Positions 8,147-16,031 of a stretch of 64,000 nt of DNA are shown here, piece by piece; within the stretch, counting starts at the first letter, position 1, and each line of letters starts with the position of its first letter. The DNA is from an uncultured Pelosinus sp. (lineage in GTDB: Bacteria > Bacillota > Negativicutes > Sporomusales > Acetonemataceae). Under the pieces are notes generated by a model, which saw only the letters and a program-made list of their open reading frames with translations, did no database searches and had not been told where the DNA came from. The position numbers and the translations under genes were made by a program. The stretch lies in assembly GCA_900542835.1 (NCBI GenBank), contig UQPB01000008.1:1-64000 (forward strand), written 5' to 3'.

Positions 8147-8593
8147 TTAACGCATTAACAGCTTGGCCCCGGCTGCCAAGAGAGCCAGTCCGGCAAACTG
8201 TTCCCAGCCAATCTGCTGCTTATGCAACCCAAACGCGCCGCAGTAGTCAATCAGGATAGCGGTCAGCACCTGGCCGACAATAATTGCGGTTGTGGCATTG
8301 CACATGCCGACAGCGGGTATGCTTGCCGCCACCAGATAGATGATGGCAACACCGATAATCCCGCCGCCGAAGGAATACCACGGCGCCTGTCCCAGCAGGG
8401 AAAAATCGCCGCTACCGGCCCGAAACAAAAAAAGCGCGGCCGCCAATGCCAGAGCGCCGCTTGCATTGACTACAAACGCCATTTCCATTAACCCGATTGT
8501 TTTACTTAAAGCCGTATTCAGCGACCCCTGCACCGCCATTAACAGGCCGGAAAGGGCCGCGGTCAACAAAGATACCAGCTTGCCAGAAAGCAT
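8147..8593 (-). CDS. YdcZ/DUF606-type DMT transporter
   Basis: A 148-residue, four- or five-helix membrane protein of the DUF606 (YdcZ) branch of the DMT superfamily. Members contain LLMAVQGSLNTALSK near the start and an ...GQVLTAILIDYCGAFG loop, both visible here. Such small proteins probably work as dimers, and their substrates are mostly unknown. The ATG with GGGGTG at 7 nt spacing was chosen over an in-frame GTG five codons upstream. A long hairpin separates it from the hydrolase gene that follows. Confidence 0.82.
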   Translation of the reverse strand: MLSGKLVSLLTAALSGLLMAVQGSLNTALSKTIGLMEMAFVVNASGALALAAALFLFRAGSGDFSLLGQAPWYSFGGGIIGVAIIYLVAASIPAVGMCNATTAIIVGQVLTAILIDYCGAFGLHKQQIGWEQFAGLALLAAGAKLLMR

Positions 8594-8638
8594 CGGCGCA
8601 CACCCCACTCATCAGATCGTCTTGCAAACTATCTGCTC

Positions 8639-8698
8639 GGTAAGCGCTGATTAACAGAACCAGTCAGACTGCTCTGCGGGCATTAATCAGTGCTTACC
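8639..8698. repeat. Long imperfect inverted repeat (cruciform-like hairpin)
   Basis: GGTAAGCGCTGATTAA (8639-8654) faces TTAATCAGTGCTTACC (8683-8698) with one mismatch, and the interior CAGAACCAGTC/GACTGCTCTG pairs as well, giving an almost continuous 60-nt hairpin. There is no T tract on either strand, so it is not a standard intrinsic terminator. The 16-mer GGTAAGCGCTGATTAA recurs at the 3' end of the alkyltransferase gene (about 55,000), a level of repetition that could occur by chance. Confidence 0.6.
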
Positions 8699-8722
8699 TA
8701 GTGTTGCCTGCGCCGGCCAAAG

Positions 8723-9463
8723 CTATTCTCCGGCTTTGGGCAGCAACGGTTTCAGCCAGCTTAGCAAAGCCCGCTGCGACTGTTCATAATGACCGGCAAG
8801 TTGATGATCGCCACCCTCAATAACAATCAACTGTTTAGGACCGGTTGCCAGTTGGTAGAGGGTCCGGGCCTGACGCAGCGGCACCACCGCATCTTTGTCG
8901 CCATGGAGAATTAACAGCGGTGTGTCGGTAAGGCTGCGCACGCATTCGCGCAAATCGTAACGCCGCATATCGGCAATCAGTTTAGGGTCAAGAGCCGCCC
9001 GGCCGTATTCGTCTTCCAGAACCACACCTTCGCCCTGGGCGAGCTTATGATAATGTTCCCCCAGTGAAAGCTGAAAGGTCTCAGCCAGATCCCAGGGGGT
9101 CGCCCACAGGCAAAGCCCGGCCACACCGCCATCGCGGGCGGCAAACGCCAGTGCTGCACTGCCGCCCATGCTGCGTCCCAGCAGAAAGATGCGTGTACCA
9201 ATGCATTCACGGCAGAATTCAACCACACTGCCAATTTCCACAATTTGCTGCGTCAGCGTCTCATGCGGCGTAAAATCAAACCGAACTACGGTTACCCCCA
9301 GGGAGGCTACGGCATCAGCCAGCATGATCGCCCGACCGCCGCCGTCCTTGCTGCCGCGAAAGCCATGACAAATGACCAGGGCCGAATCGGCTTCGGCACC
9401 GGACGCCGGATGCAGTACGCCGGCAAGCGTTCCTAAACGCGACTGAATACTAATGTCTTCCAT
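8723..9463 (-). CDS. Alpha/beta hydrolase (serine esterase/peptidase-like)
   Basis: A 246-residue protein with a full catalytic set: the nucleophile Ser98 in GRSMGG, Asp191 in HGDKDAVV, His220 in GGDHQL, and an oxyanion-hole region HGFRGSKDG (33-41). It resembles bacterial S9-like or acyl-esterase hydrolases; the substrate is unknown. The start is the ATG 6 nt after GGAG, two bases downstream of the thioesterase stop; an upstream in-frame ATG lies inside the thioesterase gene. The tight spacing indicates a two-gene operon acting on acyl-thioesters or esters. Confidence 0.85.
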   Translation of the reverse strand: MEDISIQSRLGTLAGVLHPASGAEADSALVICHGFRGSKDGGGRAIMLADAVASLGVTVVRFDFTPHETLTQQIVEIGSVVEFCRECIGTRIFLLGRSMGGSAALAFAARDGGVAGLCLWATPWDLAETFQLSLGEHYHKLAQGEGVVLEDEYGRAALDPKLIADMRRYDLRECVRSLTDTPLLILHGDKDAVVPLRQARTLYQLATGPKQLIVIEGGDHQLAGHYEQSQRALLSWLKPLLPKAGE

Positions 9464-9464
9464 T

Positions 9465-9938
9465 CTAAACTCCTTCAAATTGACCAATCACGAAAAATGT
9501 CGCCCTGGCCTTAATCAGCAGCGCCTGCGAGCCATCAGCGATATCGCACTCGGCCACAATCGTGCGCGATCCATTATGGATAACGGTGGCTGTTGCTTGC
9601 AGCGCCGCCTGAACAGCTGCGGCTTTAATATAGTTCAGATTCAACTCCAGGGTAACGACCCGCCGCTTAAGCGTAGCGCAGGCAATGCCCATAGCAGTAT
9701 CGGCCAAAGCGGCAAGAGCACCGCCATGGGCGACGCCATATAAATTTGTATGAATTTCGCGCGCGACCGGCATCGTTATAACCGCTTTACCCGGACCTAT
9801 ATCAGCAATATCCATTTGCATCAGATTAACAAAGGGATTATCGGCGTAGGTTTTAATCAAATAGCCTTTCCAGCGATTCAATTCCGGCGAATCAGATGAT
9901 GCGGCTGCGGCAGACTGATCGTGCGAACCTGGCTGCAT
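9465..9938 (-). CDS. PaaI-type hotdog-fold thioesterase
   Basis: A 157-residue hotdog protein. The core shows VAHGGALAALADTAMGIA, with the HGG..A..D pattern of PaaI/acyl-CoA thioesterase II families; the active-site Asp is in this helix. It probably hydrolyses small or aromatic acyl-CoA esters to release CoA. The start is the ATG 9 nt after AAAGGA; a TTG three codons upstream is less likely. It is cotranscribed with the downstream alpha/beta hydrolase. No paa or benzoate genes are nearby. Confidence 0.88.
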   Translation of the reverse strand: MQPGSHDQSAAAASSDSPELNRWKGYLIKTYADNPFVNLMQMDIADIGPGKAVITMPVAREIHTNLYGVAHGGALAALADTAMGIACATLKRRVVTLELNLNYIKAAAVQAALQATATVIHNGSRTIVAECDIADGSQALLIKARATFFVIGQFEGV

Positions 9939-10130
9939 AGCAAACAATCCTTTCGTTCAGTTAACTGTTAAATAAATGACATTATCATGATTAATTACGC
10001 CACGCTCCTGACAATTTCCTTTTTTATCCCGTATATATCTGCCCGTCGCATGAACTGTTCAGGAAAATATATGTTTTTTGCGGCCGATATATCCCCTCCC
10101 GGCTATGGCACAGCCGCAATTCAGTATCCC

Positions 10131-10178
10131 AAAAGCAGCCGTTCCGTATTGTTTGATCGATACGGAACGGCTGCTTTT
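10131..10178. terminator. Terminator at the end of the nif-mod operon
   Basis: A perfect 18-bp stem, AAAAGCAGCCGTTCCGTA paired with its complement, surrounds a 12-nt loop. T runs form on both strands. It lies 14 bp after the modC stop. Confidence 0.92.
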
Positions 10179-10191
10179 TCATGCAAAGACT

Positions 10192-10872
10192 TTAGCCAAG
10201 GCGCAGGCTGCGCAGGTCATCCGCCTTATCCAGACATGCGGCTGCCTCCCTGCCTTTTTCAATAACCAAAAACTTGTCGCCAAGGCGCTTGGCTTCGACA
10301 GGATCATGCGTAACCAGTATAAACGGAATTTTCCACAGTGCCTGAATCCGCTTCAGTTCAGTTTGCAGTTCGCCACGCGTCGTCTCATCCAGCGCCGACA
10401 GCGGCTCATCCAGCAGCAGCAGTTCCGGACCGGTCATCAGTGCCCGCGCCAGCGCCACCCGCTGCTTCTCGCCGCCTGACAACCGCGTTACCGGCCGGTC
10501 GGCCAGTTGGCCGATCCGTAGCAGTTCAATCAGGCGCTCATACAGCACGCGGGCCTGCAAATCAGCTTTTGGGGCGCCATACCAGATATTCTCCCGTACA
10601 TCCATATGAGGGAATAAGGCATATTCCTGAAACATGTACCCAATCCGGCGTGCCCGCGGCGGTAGAAAGAAGCGGTCGTCCGATGAAAAAAACAGTCGCC
10701 CATGATGCCGGATTAGGCCTTGATCCGGCTTGACCAGGCCGGCAATCGTCCGCAGCAGGGTCGTCTTGCCCGCGCCGGAGGCGCCAAACAGCACCAAAAT
10801 ATGATTGCCCAGACTAAACCTGATGTCAAGCCTAAAATCAGCCAGCTGCTTTTGAATATCCACGACCAGCAT
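10192..10872 (-). CDS. modC: Molybdate ABC transporter ATP-binding protein
   Basis: A 226-residue ABC ATPase with Walker A GASGAGKTT, signature LSGGEKQRVALARAL, Walker B LLLLDEPLSALD and the switch His in LVTHDPVEA. It energises molybdate import with ModB. It stops at the nucleotide-binding domain; the C-terminal TOBE/Mop molybdate-sensing domain of classical ModC (about 350 residues) is absent. The start overlaps the modB stop (TAATG), preceded by GGGGGG. It is the last gene of a leftward run that begins at the nif genes, which places Mo uptake alongside Mo-nitrogenase synthesis. Confidence 0.9.
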   Translation of the reverse strand: MLVVDIQKQLADFRLDIRFSLGNHILVLFGASGAGKTTLLRTIAGLVKPDQGLIRHHGRLFFSSDDRFFLPPRARRIGYMFQEYALFPHMDVRENIWYGAPKADLQARVLYERLIELLRIGQLADRPVTRLSGGEKQRVALARALMTGPELLLLDEPLSALDETTRGELQTELKRIQALWKIPFILVTHDPVEAKRLGDKFLVIEKGREAAACLDKADDLRSLRLG

Positions 10873-11549
10873 TAAAACCACCCCCTGACAATGGCGTCTT
10901 GCTTGCTTCGCAGGTTTAGCCACAGAATAATTGAAAAGGTCAGACCGCTGATAATCAGGACATAAATGCCGGCTGTAGTCAGATCATTGGCTTCAGCCGC
11001 AAAATAAATTGCCAGGGGAATGGTCTGGGTTTTGCCGGGAATATTGCCGGCAACCATAATAGTGGCACCGAATTCCCCCAAGGAGCGGGCAAAAGAAAGC
11101 ACCATACCGGCTACAATTCCCGGCCAGGCCAGCGGCAGTGTAACAGTGAAAAACACGCGCCATTCGCCCGATCCCAGCGTCCGGGCTGCATCCTCGAGGC
11201 AGGGATCAACCGCCTGCAGCGCCGCTTTGCTGCTTTGATACATCAGCGGAAAGGCGACAACAGCGCCGGCCAGTACGGCGGCATAAGGGGTAAAAATCAG
11301 CTGGGTATGAAACCAGGTGTCGATCAGCCGTCCCAGCGGCCCTTGCTTGCCGATCAGCAGCAGCAGCAGAAAGCCGGTGACGACCGGCGGCAAGACCAGC
11401 GGCAGTGTGAATAACGCTTCCAGCCCCGCTTTGCCGCGAAACGAGGTCCGGCGCATGAGACAGGCGGTCGACACGCCGGTCAGCAGCACAAACAGCAACG
11501 AGCTCAGGGCAACCTTAACAGAGAGTAAAACCGGCTCCAATTCAGCCAT
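10872..11549 (-). CDS. modB: Molybdate ABC transporter permease
   Basis: A 225-residue permease with five predicted helices and the EAA loop DAARTLGSGEWRVFFTVTLPLAWPGI, followed by SFARSLGEFGATIMVAGNIPGKTQT, highly typical of ModB/CysT permeases. It forms the inner-membrane channel for molybdate. It overlaps modC and starts 36 bp after the modA stop. Confidence 0.93.
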   Translation of the reverse strand: MAELEPVLLSVKVALSSLLFVLLTGVSTACLMRRTSFRGKAGLEALFTLPLVLPPVVTGFLLLLLIGKQGPLGRLIDTWFHTQLIFTPYAAVLAGAVVAFPLMYQSSKAALQAVDPCLEDAARTLGSGEWRVFFTVTLPLAWPGIVAGMVLSFARSLGEFGATIMVAGNIPGKTQTIPLAIYFAAEANDLTTAGIYVLIISGLTFSIILWLNLRSKQDAIVRGWF

Positions 11550-11585
11550 TCCAGCACCCGCCTTCCCGCTACCTGGTTTGCTTTG

Positions 11586-12392
11586 TTACTTGCCCATGAC
11601 AAAGCCGTGTTTCTCAAAGATGGCTTTACAGGCGTCACTGATCAGATAGGCGGCAAAGTCGGCCGCGGCCAGCGGCTGCTTGGCACCGCTGGTCACCGCC
11701 AGCGGATAAACAATCGGCTGATGGCTGCCTTCAGGCGCAATTGCCGCCACCTTTACTTTCTGGCTAGAGGCGGCATCAGTCTTATAAACAATACCTGCTT
11801 CCACGTTGCCGGTTTCGGTATAGCTGAGAACGGTACGGACATCTTTGGCAAAAACAGCCTTATCCTTCACCGCGTCCCACACGCCGAGCTTGGTTAAAAC
11901 CTCGCGGGCATACTGGCCGGCAGGTACGGCAACAGTTTCACCAATGGCAATCTGCTTAACGCCGGCCTGGGTCAGCTCTTCAAATTTAGTTAGTTTTACC
12001 TGCGAGGCCAGCGGCACAATGACCACCAGCTTATTTTCGACCAGGTTCTTACGGGTAGCTTTATCGATCAGTTGCTTTTGCTCCAGTTCATTCATTTGCT
12101 TGGGCGCGGCGGAAATGAACAAGTCGGCGGGAGCGCCCTGTTCAATCTGCTTTTGCAGCGTACCGGATGCGGCCAGATTGAAGAGCAGCTTGACCTGCGG
12201 CTTTTGCGTATGATAATTTTGCTCAATCTCCGCCAGCGCGTCCTTTAGGCTGGCAGCCGCCGATATATGCAGTTCGATCGGCGCCGGCGGCGGGGTCGCG
12301 GCCGCGGGCTGCTGTTTTGCGCCGCCGCAGCCGGCCAGCGCGATGCCGGCTGCCAAAAGACCTGCCGCGATCAACCATAGTTGCTGCTTCAT
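11586..12392 (-). CDS. modA: Molybdate-binding lipoprotein
   Basis: A 268-residue type II binding protein with a lipoprotein signal (LLAAGIALAGC) and the ModA core ELHISAAASLKDALAEIE, NLAASGTLQKQIEQGAPADLFISAA and AVPAGQYAREVL. The Ser/Ala-rich loops bind MoO4 or WO4. It delivers molybdate to ModB/ModC and supplies the FeMo-cofactor pathway encoded upstream. A proline/alanine linker follows the lipidated Cys. It starts 34 bp after the anfO-like gene on the same strand, so it is probably part of the nif transcript. Confidence 0.95.
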   Translation of the reverse strand: MKQQLWLIAAGLLAAGIALAGCGGAKQQPAAATPPPAPIELHISAAASLKDALAEIEQNYHTQKPQVKLLFNLAASGTLQKQIEQGAPADLFISAAPKQMNELEQKQLIDKATRKNLVENKLVVIVPLASQVKLTKFEELTQAGVKQIAIGETVAVPAGQYAREVLTKLGVWDAVKDKAVFAKDVRTVLSYTETGNVEAGIVYKTDAASSQKVKVAAIAPEGSHQPIVYPLAVTSGAKQPLAAADFAAYLISDACKAIFEKHGFVMGK

Positions 12393-12426
12393 TGTTCATC
12401 CCTCCACATTTTATCTGCGATTCAGT

Positions 12427-13059
12427 TTATACCTCACCGCAAAGCGGCTTGCGCAGCACCAAAATCACGCCGCCCTGGGCGTTACGGCTTATTTCATAGC
12501 GGAGGCGCTGCAGCAGCGCCTCCGCTTCCAGCCAGGGGGGCGCGTGGCTGCAAATTATCTCAAACTGGTACCAGTCGCTTTTCCGCAGCAGCGGCAGCAG
12601 CACCTGCTTGGAGGTTAGGCCGCTGTCCGATTCCTGAATGGCTTTAATGGAAAGACGAAAACAGCCGTTGCCCAGATCCTCCGCCACCGGCAGCGCAACC
12701 GGCACGGCGGCCGGCCGCGCTTGATCGGCAGCTAGCTCCGCCGCCAGCAATTGCTCGAGAAAGTTCTCTGGCCGGCCGTCAAATTCCCAGACACTGAAAC
12801 CTGCCCGTTCCAATTCATAATAGGCTATACCGGTCACAGAGGCGGCGGCCAGCACCCTGCAACCCGCAAGCACTGCTACCAGTTCCTGCAATTGCCGGCG
12901 CAACTGGCGCAAGCCCTGCTCCCCCAGCAGGCGAAACGGCTGTTCCCCGACCAGTTGCCAGTTATCGCCCTGCCGCTGCAGCATTAGCAGCCGGCCAGGC
13001 TGATCCAGGCTGACGGTAGCTCCGTCCGCGCCGACATGCACGGCAACGCTACAATTCAT
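12427..13059 (-). CDS. AnfO-like nitrogenase accessory protein
   Basis: A 210-residue protein with the layout of the AnfO family: an N-terminal strand-rich part (VAVHVGADGATVSLDQPGRL), the central VTGIAYYELERAGFSVWEFDG, and the C-terminal SKQVLLPLLRKSDWYQFEIICSHAPPWLEAE. AnfO was named from Fe-only nitrogenase operons, but here no anfHDGK genes are seen and the neighbours are Mo-nif genes. Its biochemical role is unknown. The ATG preceded by GAGGTGAGG was chosen; it follows the ferredoxin stop by 13 bp, so the genes are probably cotranscribed. Confidence 0.75.
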   Translation of the reverse strand: MNCSVAVHVGADGATVSLDQPGRLLMLQRQGDNWQLVGEQPFRLLGEQGLRQLRRQLQELVAVLAGCRVLAAASVTGIAYYELERAGFSVWEFDGRPENFLEQLLAAELAADQARPAAVPVALPVAEDLGNGCFRLSIKAIQESDSGLTSKQVLLPLLRKSDWYQFEIICSHAPPWLEAEALLQRLRYEISRNAQGGVILVLRKPLCGEV

Positions 13060-13072
13060 CGACCTCACCTCC

Positions 13073-13384
13073 TCAAATCAACAGCCGGGCTACCGGCGCA
13101 TCGCCTTCAATATGCCGCTCCATAATTTCTGCCACATCCTCGACCGCCACATTCTTATACCAGACATTATCGGGATAGACAACGACAACCGGCCCCTGGC
13201 CGCATAGTCCGAAACAGCCGGTATTGCTGATGAATACACTGCCGCCGAGGTCACGGTCGGTGATTTCCTCCATGAATTTCATCATTACCCCGACTCCGTC
13301 CTTGCTTAGACACATGCCCTTTTGCTGGCCGGTCGGCCGGGAACTGGTACAAACGAATATATGACGCTCCGGTTTGTTCATCAT
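13073..13384 (-). CDS. Thioredoxin-fold [2Fe-2S] ferredoxin of the nif operon
   Basis: A 103-residue protein with four cysteines spaced C12-x12-C25-x31-C57-x3-C61 (FVCTSSRP...KGMC...NTGCFGLCGQGP), the arrangement of thioredoxin-like Shethna-type [2Fe-2S] ferredoxins found in many nif clusters. It probably donates electrons or protects nitrogenase; neither is shown. The start ATG overlaps the nifB stop (ATGA) and has GGAGG upstream. A second ATG directly follows and is equally possible. Confidence 0.88.
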   Translation of the reverse strand: MMNKPERHIFVCTSSRPTGQQKGMCLSKDGVGVMMKFMEEITDRDLGGSVFISNTGCFGLCGQGPVVVVYPDNVWYKNVAVEDVAEIMERHIEGDAPVARLLI

Positions 13385-14646
13385 ACAGCCTCCTTCGATG
13401 CTGACAGCTTTTCCGCCGTGTAACGCAAGCCATTCTCGACACTGTCGCAGTATTCGATGCCAATAACCCCCTTGGTTCGCAGCCGTTCCTTCGCATGATA
13501 GCCGATGCGCATGCTGAGCACTGCCGCGCAATCCCGCAAGGCTTCCAGCAACGCATCACGACGGGTTTCCTCTTCCTGGCAATCGCTGACACCCATGCAA
13601 TATTTTCCTACCTCTCTGATTTCAACCAGGCTAAACTCCCGACCATCACCCTGATAAATACGAAAATGCGAAGCATGGCCAAAATGCTGATCCACCAGCC
13701 GGCCATATTTGCTGGCAACCGCAATCTTGAGTGGCTGCGCTGCGACAGCACCCGACGCCGGCTGTTGACAGAGCCGGAATTCCGCCGAACGGTCCTCACC
13801 CAGCAGACCGATCGCATCAGCGCGGCACTGCTGGCAATGCCGCATCTGCTTGAGATCAAGCTCGCACAGATTGCGCATCGCATTGATGTCCTGCATGCTG
13901 GTCTGCGGCATATCGGCAAAAGCGCTACCCGGCGCCGGAATCAGCGGCATGATGTTGCTCATGAATGCCCCCAGCTCCTTCACGGTCTTGACAACCACCG
14001 GAATATGCCAGTCATTGATCCCCTTGACCATAACGATATTCACCTTTACCAGAACCCCCTGTGCCACCAGCCGGGCAATGCCCGCCAACTGGCGTTTCAG
14101 CAACAGCCGTGCCGCCGCCTCGCCGGTCAGAGCCTCGTCATTGTCGATCACATAGCGGTACAGGCCGGCGCCGACAGCCGGATCGACGGCATTACAGGTT
14201 ACGGTGACATGGTGTATCCCCAACCGGGCAATTTCATCGGCATAGCGGGGCAGCAGCAAGCCGTTGGTCGACAGGCAAAAAACCACGTTCGGATCGGCCT
14301 GCCGGATCAATTCCAGACTTTCTCTGACCGACGGCCAGTTGGCCAGCGCGTCTCCCGGTCCGGCGACACCGACCACGCTCAGATTGTCGATTTTTTCTTT
14401 TACCCAAAGAAATTTTGCCAGTGCCTGCTGCGGATTGAGCAGTTCGCTGGTCACCCCGGGCCGACTCTCATGCACGCAGTCAAACTTGCGGCTGCAATAA
14501 TTGCACTGAATATTGCAGACCGGCGCTATCGGCAGGTGCATCCGCGCGTAGCGGGTATGCGCCTCGGCCGAATAGCAGGGATGCCGGTCGGTCGCCGCCT
14601 GGATCGATCCGGGCAACCTGGGAGACTGCGTTTGTTGTGTCTTCAT
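13381..14646 (-). CDS. nifB: Nitrogenase cofactor biosynthesis radical SAM protein with C-terminal NifX-like domain
   Basis: A 421-residue protein. The radical SAM motif is C44-x3-C48-x2-C51 (APVCNIQCNYC), followed by VAGPGDALAN and CLSTNG. NifB fuses [4Fe-4S] units and inserts carbide to make NifB-co, the core of FeMo-co. After about residue 300 a NifX/NafY-type cofactor-binding domain begins (KIAVASKYGRLVDQHFGHAS), so NifB and a cofactor carrier are one polypeptide. Its start overlaps the nifN stop by 4 bp and its stop overlaps the ferredoxin start, indicating translational coupling. Confidence 0.97.
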   Translation of the reverse strand: MKTQQTQSPRLPGSIQAATDRHPCYSAEAHTRYARMHLPIAPVCNIQCNYCSRKFDCVHESRPGVTSELLNPQQALAKFLWVKEKIDNLSVVGVAGPGDALANWPSVRESLELIRQADPNVVFCLSTNGLLLPRYADEIARLGIHHVTVTCNAVDPAVGAGLYRYVIDNDEALTGEAAARLLLKRQLAGIARLVAQGVLVKVNIVMVKGINDWHIPVVVKTVKELGAFMSNIMPLIPAPGSAFADMPQTSMQDINAMRNLCELDLKQMRHCQQCRADAIGLLGEDRSAEFRLCQQPASGAVAAQPLKIAVASKYGRLVDQHFGHASHFRIYQGDGREFSLVEIREVGKYCMGVSDCQEEETRRDALLEALRDCAAVLSMRIGYHAKERLRTKGVIGIEYCDSVENGLRYTAEKLSASKEAV

Positions 14647-16031
14647 ACGGCACCTCCCGCCCGGTTATATCCGGGATAATAGTTTTCATACATCGTACGG
14701 CGGTAGCGTTGGTATTTATGCTCCAGCAGCGTATTGGTAACGCGATCCAAGAACAGGGCGGTGCCGCTGTAGCCAACCGAAAGCAACCGCTGGCCGCCCA
14801 CACGGTCATGGATGGGAAAACCGATCCGAACCAGTGGAATACCCTCGCGTTCAGTCAGACAGCGTCCCTCCGACGGCCCAATCGCGATATTAACCTCAGC
14901 CTCGACACATTTGGCGCGGATAGCGGCAAAATCAGCGCCGGACAAGATAGCGGCCGTCAGGTGCTGACGCCGCAGCAAGGGAGTCAGCAGCGGTTCCAGG
15001 CTCTGACCGCTGCCGCTGGCGATCACGGCAGGAAAAATACCATTTTCAATACAGGCCGCGGTCAAGGCGTAAACCAGTTCCGGCTCGCCAAAAATCACAC
15101 TGCGACCGTCAAAATTATATTTGTGTGAATCAACCATCCCGTCAAGCAACCGCCCCCGTTCCTGCAGCAGGCTTTGCGGCGGCTGCTTGCCGGACAGCTC
15201 CGCCAGCGTCTTGATTAGGAGATCAGTATGCTGCAGGCCAATCGGCACCGGCAGTTGGTAATAGGGAACACCAAATTGCGCTGCCAGATAACGGCCCGGT
15301 GACAGGGCCGCGTCTACGGTCATGCCCAGTTCGATGCTGGCCGGCGCGCCGGCCATGGCGGCGATCGCGGCGATCGGGGTGCCGCCTGCCGCCAGCTTGG
15401 TATAGGGCTTTGCCAGCGGCCGGTCAAGCGAGTCGGAAATGTCGGGACAGAGGGTATAGTCAAGCTCAAACAGGGCCAGCAGCCGTTTCAGTTCACGAAG
15501 GTCAGCCGGACTGATATGGGGAACAATCAGGTTCACCCTGTTGTGAGTGGCAGTGGGACGGGCCAGCTCGCTGACAATCCGTTTGAGCGTCAGCCAGTAC
15601 CCCTCGCTATGGCTGCCGCCATAGCCGGGAGTGCTGACAGCAACGATCGGCAAATCGGTCAGGTTGTTGGCCTGGCGGTAGTCGAGGGCGATACGTTCAA
15701 CATCCTCGCCGATCGTTTCCGCCAGACAGGAGGTCAGGACGCCGATCAGGCGGGGCTGATAAATCCGCCTGATATTATCAAACGCCTGCTTCAAATTGGC
15801 TTCACCACCGTAAATCGTCCCTTTTTCGTTTAACGCGGAGGAGCCGACATCGACCGGTTCATTAAAATGCTCGGCAATGTGGCGGCGCATGTAGGTGCTG
15901 CAGCCCTGAGAACCGTGAATGACAACCATTGCTCCCTCGATCCCCTTGAACGGGATAATCCCTCCCATCGGCATACACATATGACAGGGATTTTCGTTGA
16001 CATTCTTGCTGTAAACAAGCTGATCAGCCAT
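14643..16031 (-). CDS. nifN: Nitrogenase FeMo-cofactor scaffold subunit NifN
   Basis: A 462-residue homologue of NifK. N-terminal NENPCHMCMPMGG and HGSQGCSTYMRRH are the NifK-like cluster-binding region, then LTSCLAETIGEDVE. With NifE it forms the scaffold on which the NifB product is matured to FeMo-co. The start is the ATG with GTGAGG just upstream, overlapping the nifE stop by 8 bp; the frame is open 30 codons further into nifE but no NifN homology is expected there. Confidence 0.94.
   Translation of the reverse strand: MADQLVYSKNVNENPCHMCMPMGGIIPFKGIEGAMVVIHGSQGCSTYMRRHIAEHFNEPVDVGSSALNEKGTIYGGEANLKQAFDNIRRIYQPRLIGVLTSCLAETIGEDVERIALDYRQANNLTDLPIVAVSTPGYGGSHSEGYWLTLKRIVSELARPTATHNRVNLIVPHISPADLRELKRLLALFELDYTLCPDISDSLDRPLAKPYTKLAAGGTPIAAIAAMAGAPASIELGMTVDAALSPGRYLAAQFGVPYYQLPVPIGLQHTDLLIKTLAELSGKQPPQSLLQERGRLLDGMVDSHKYNFDGRSVIFGEPELVYALTAACIENGIFPAVIASGSGQSLEPLLTPLLRRQHLTAAILSGADFAAIRAKCVEAEVNIAIGPSEGRCLTEREGIPLVRIGFPIHDRVGGQRLLSVGYSGTALFLDRVTNTLLEHKYQRYRRTMYENYYPGYNRAGGAV

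Noticed and set aside
13495..14679. A 394-codon open frame on the plus strand opposite nifB
   Set aside because: It is entirely antisense to nifB, has no ribosome binding site and its product is Arg/His/Gln-rich without any recognisable domain. It is a by-product of GC-rich codon use in nifB.
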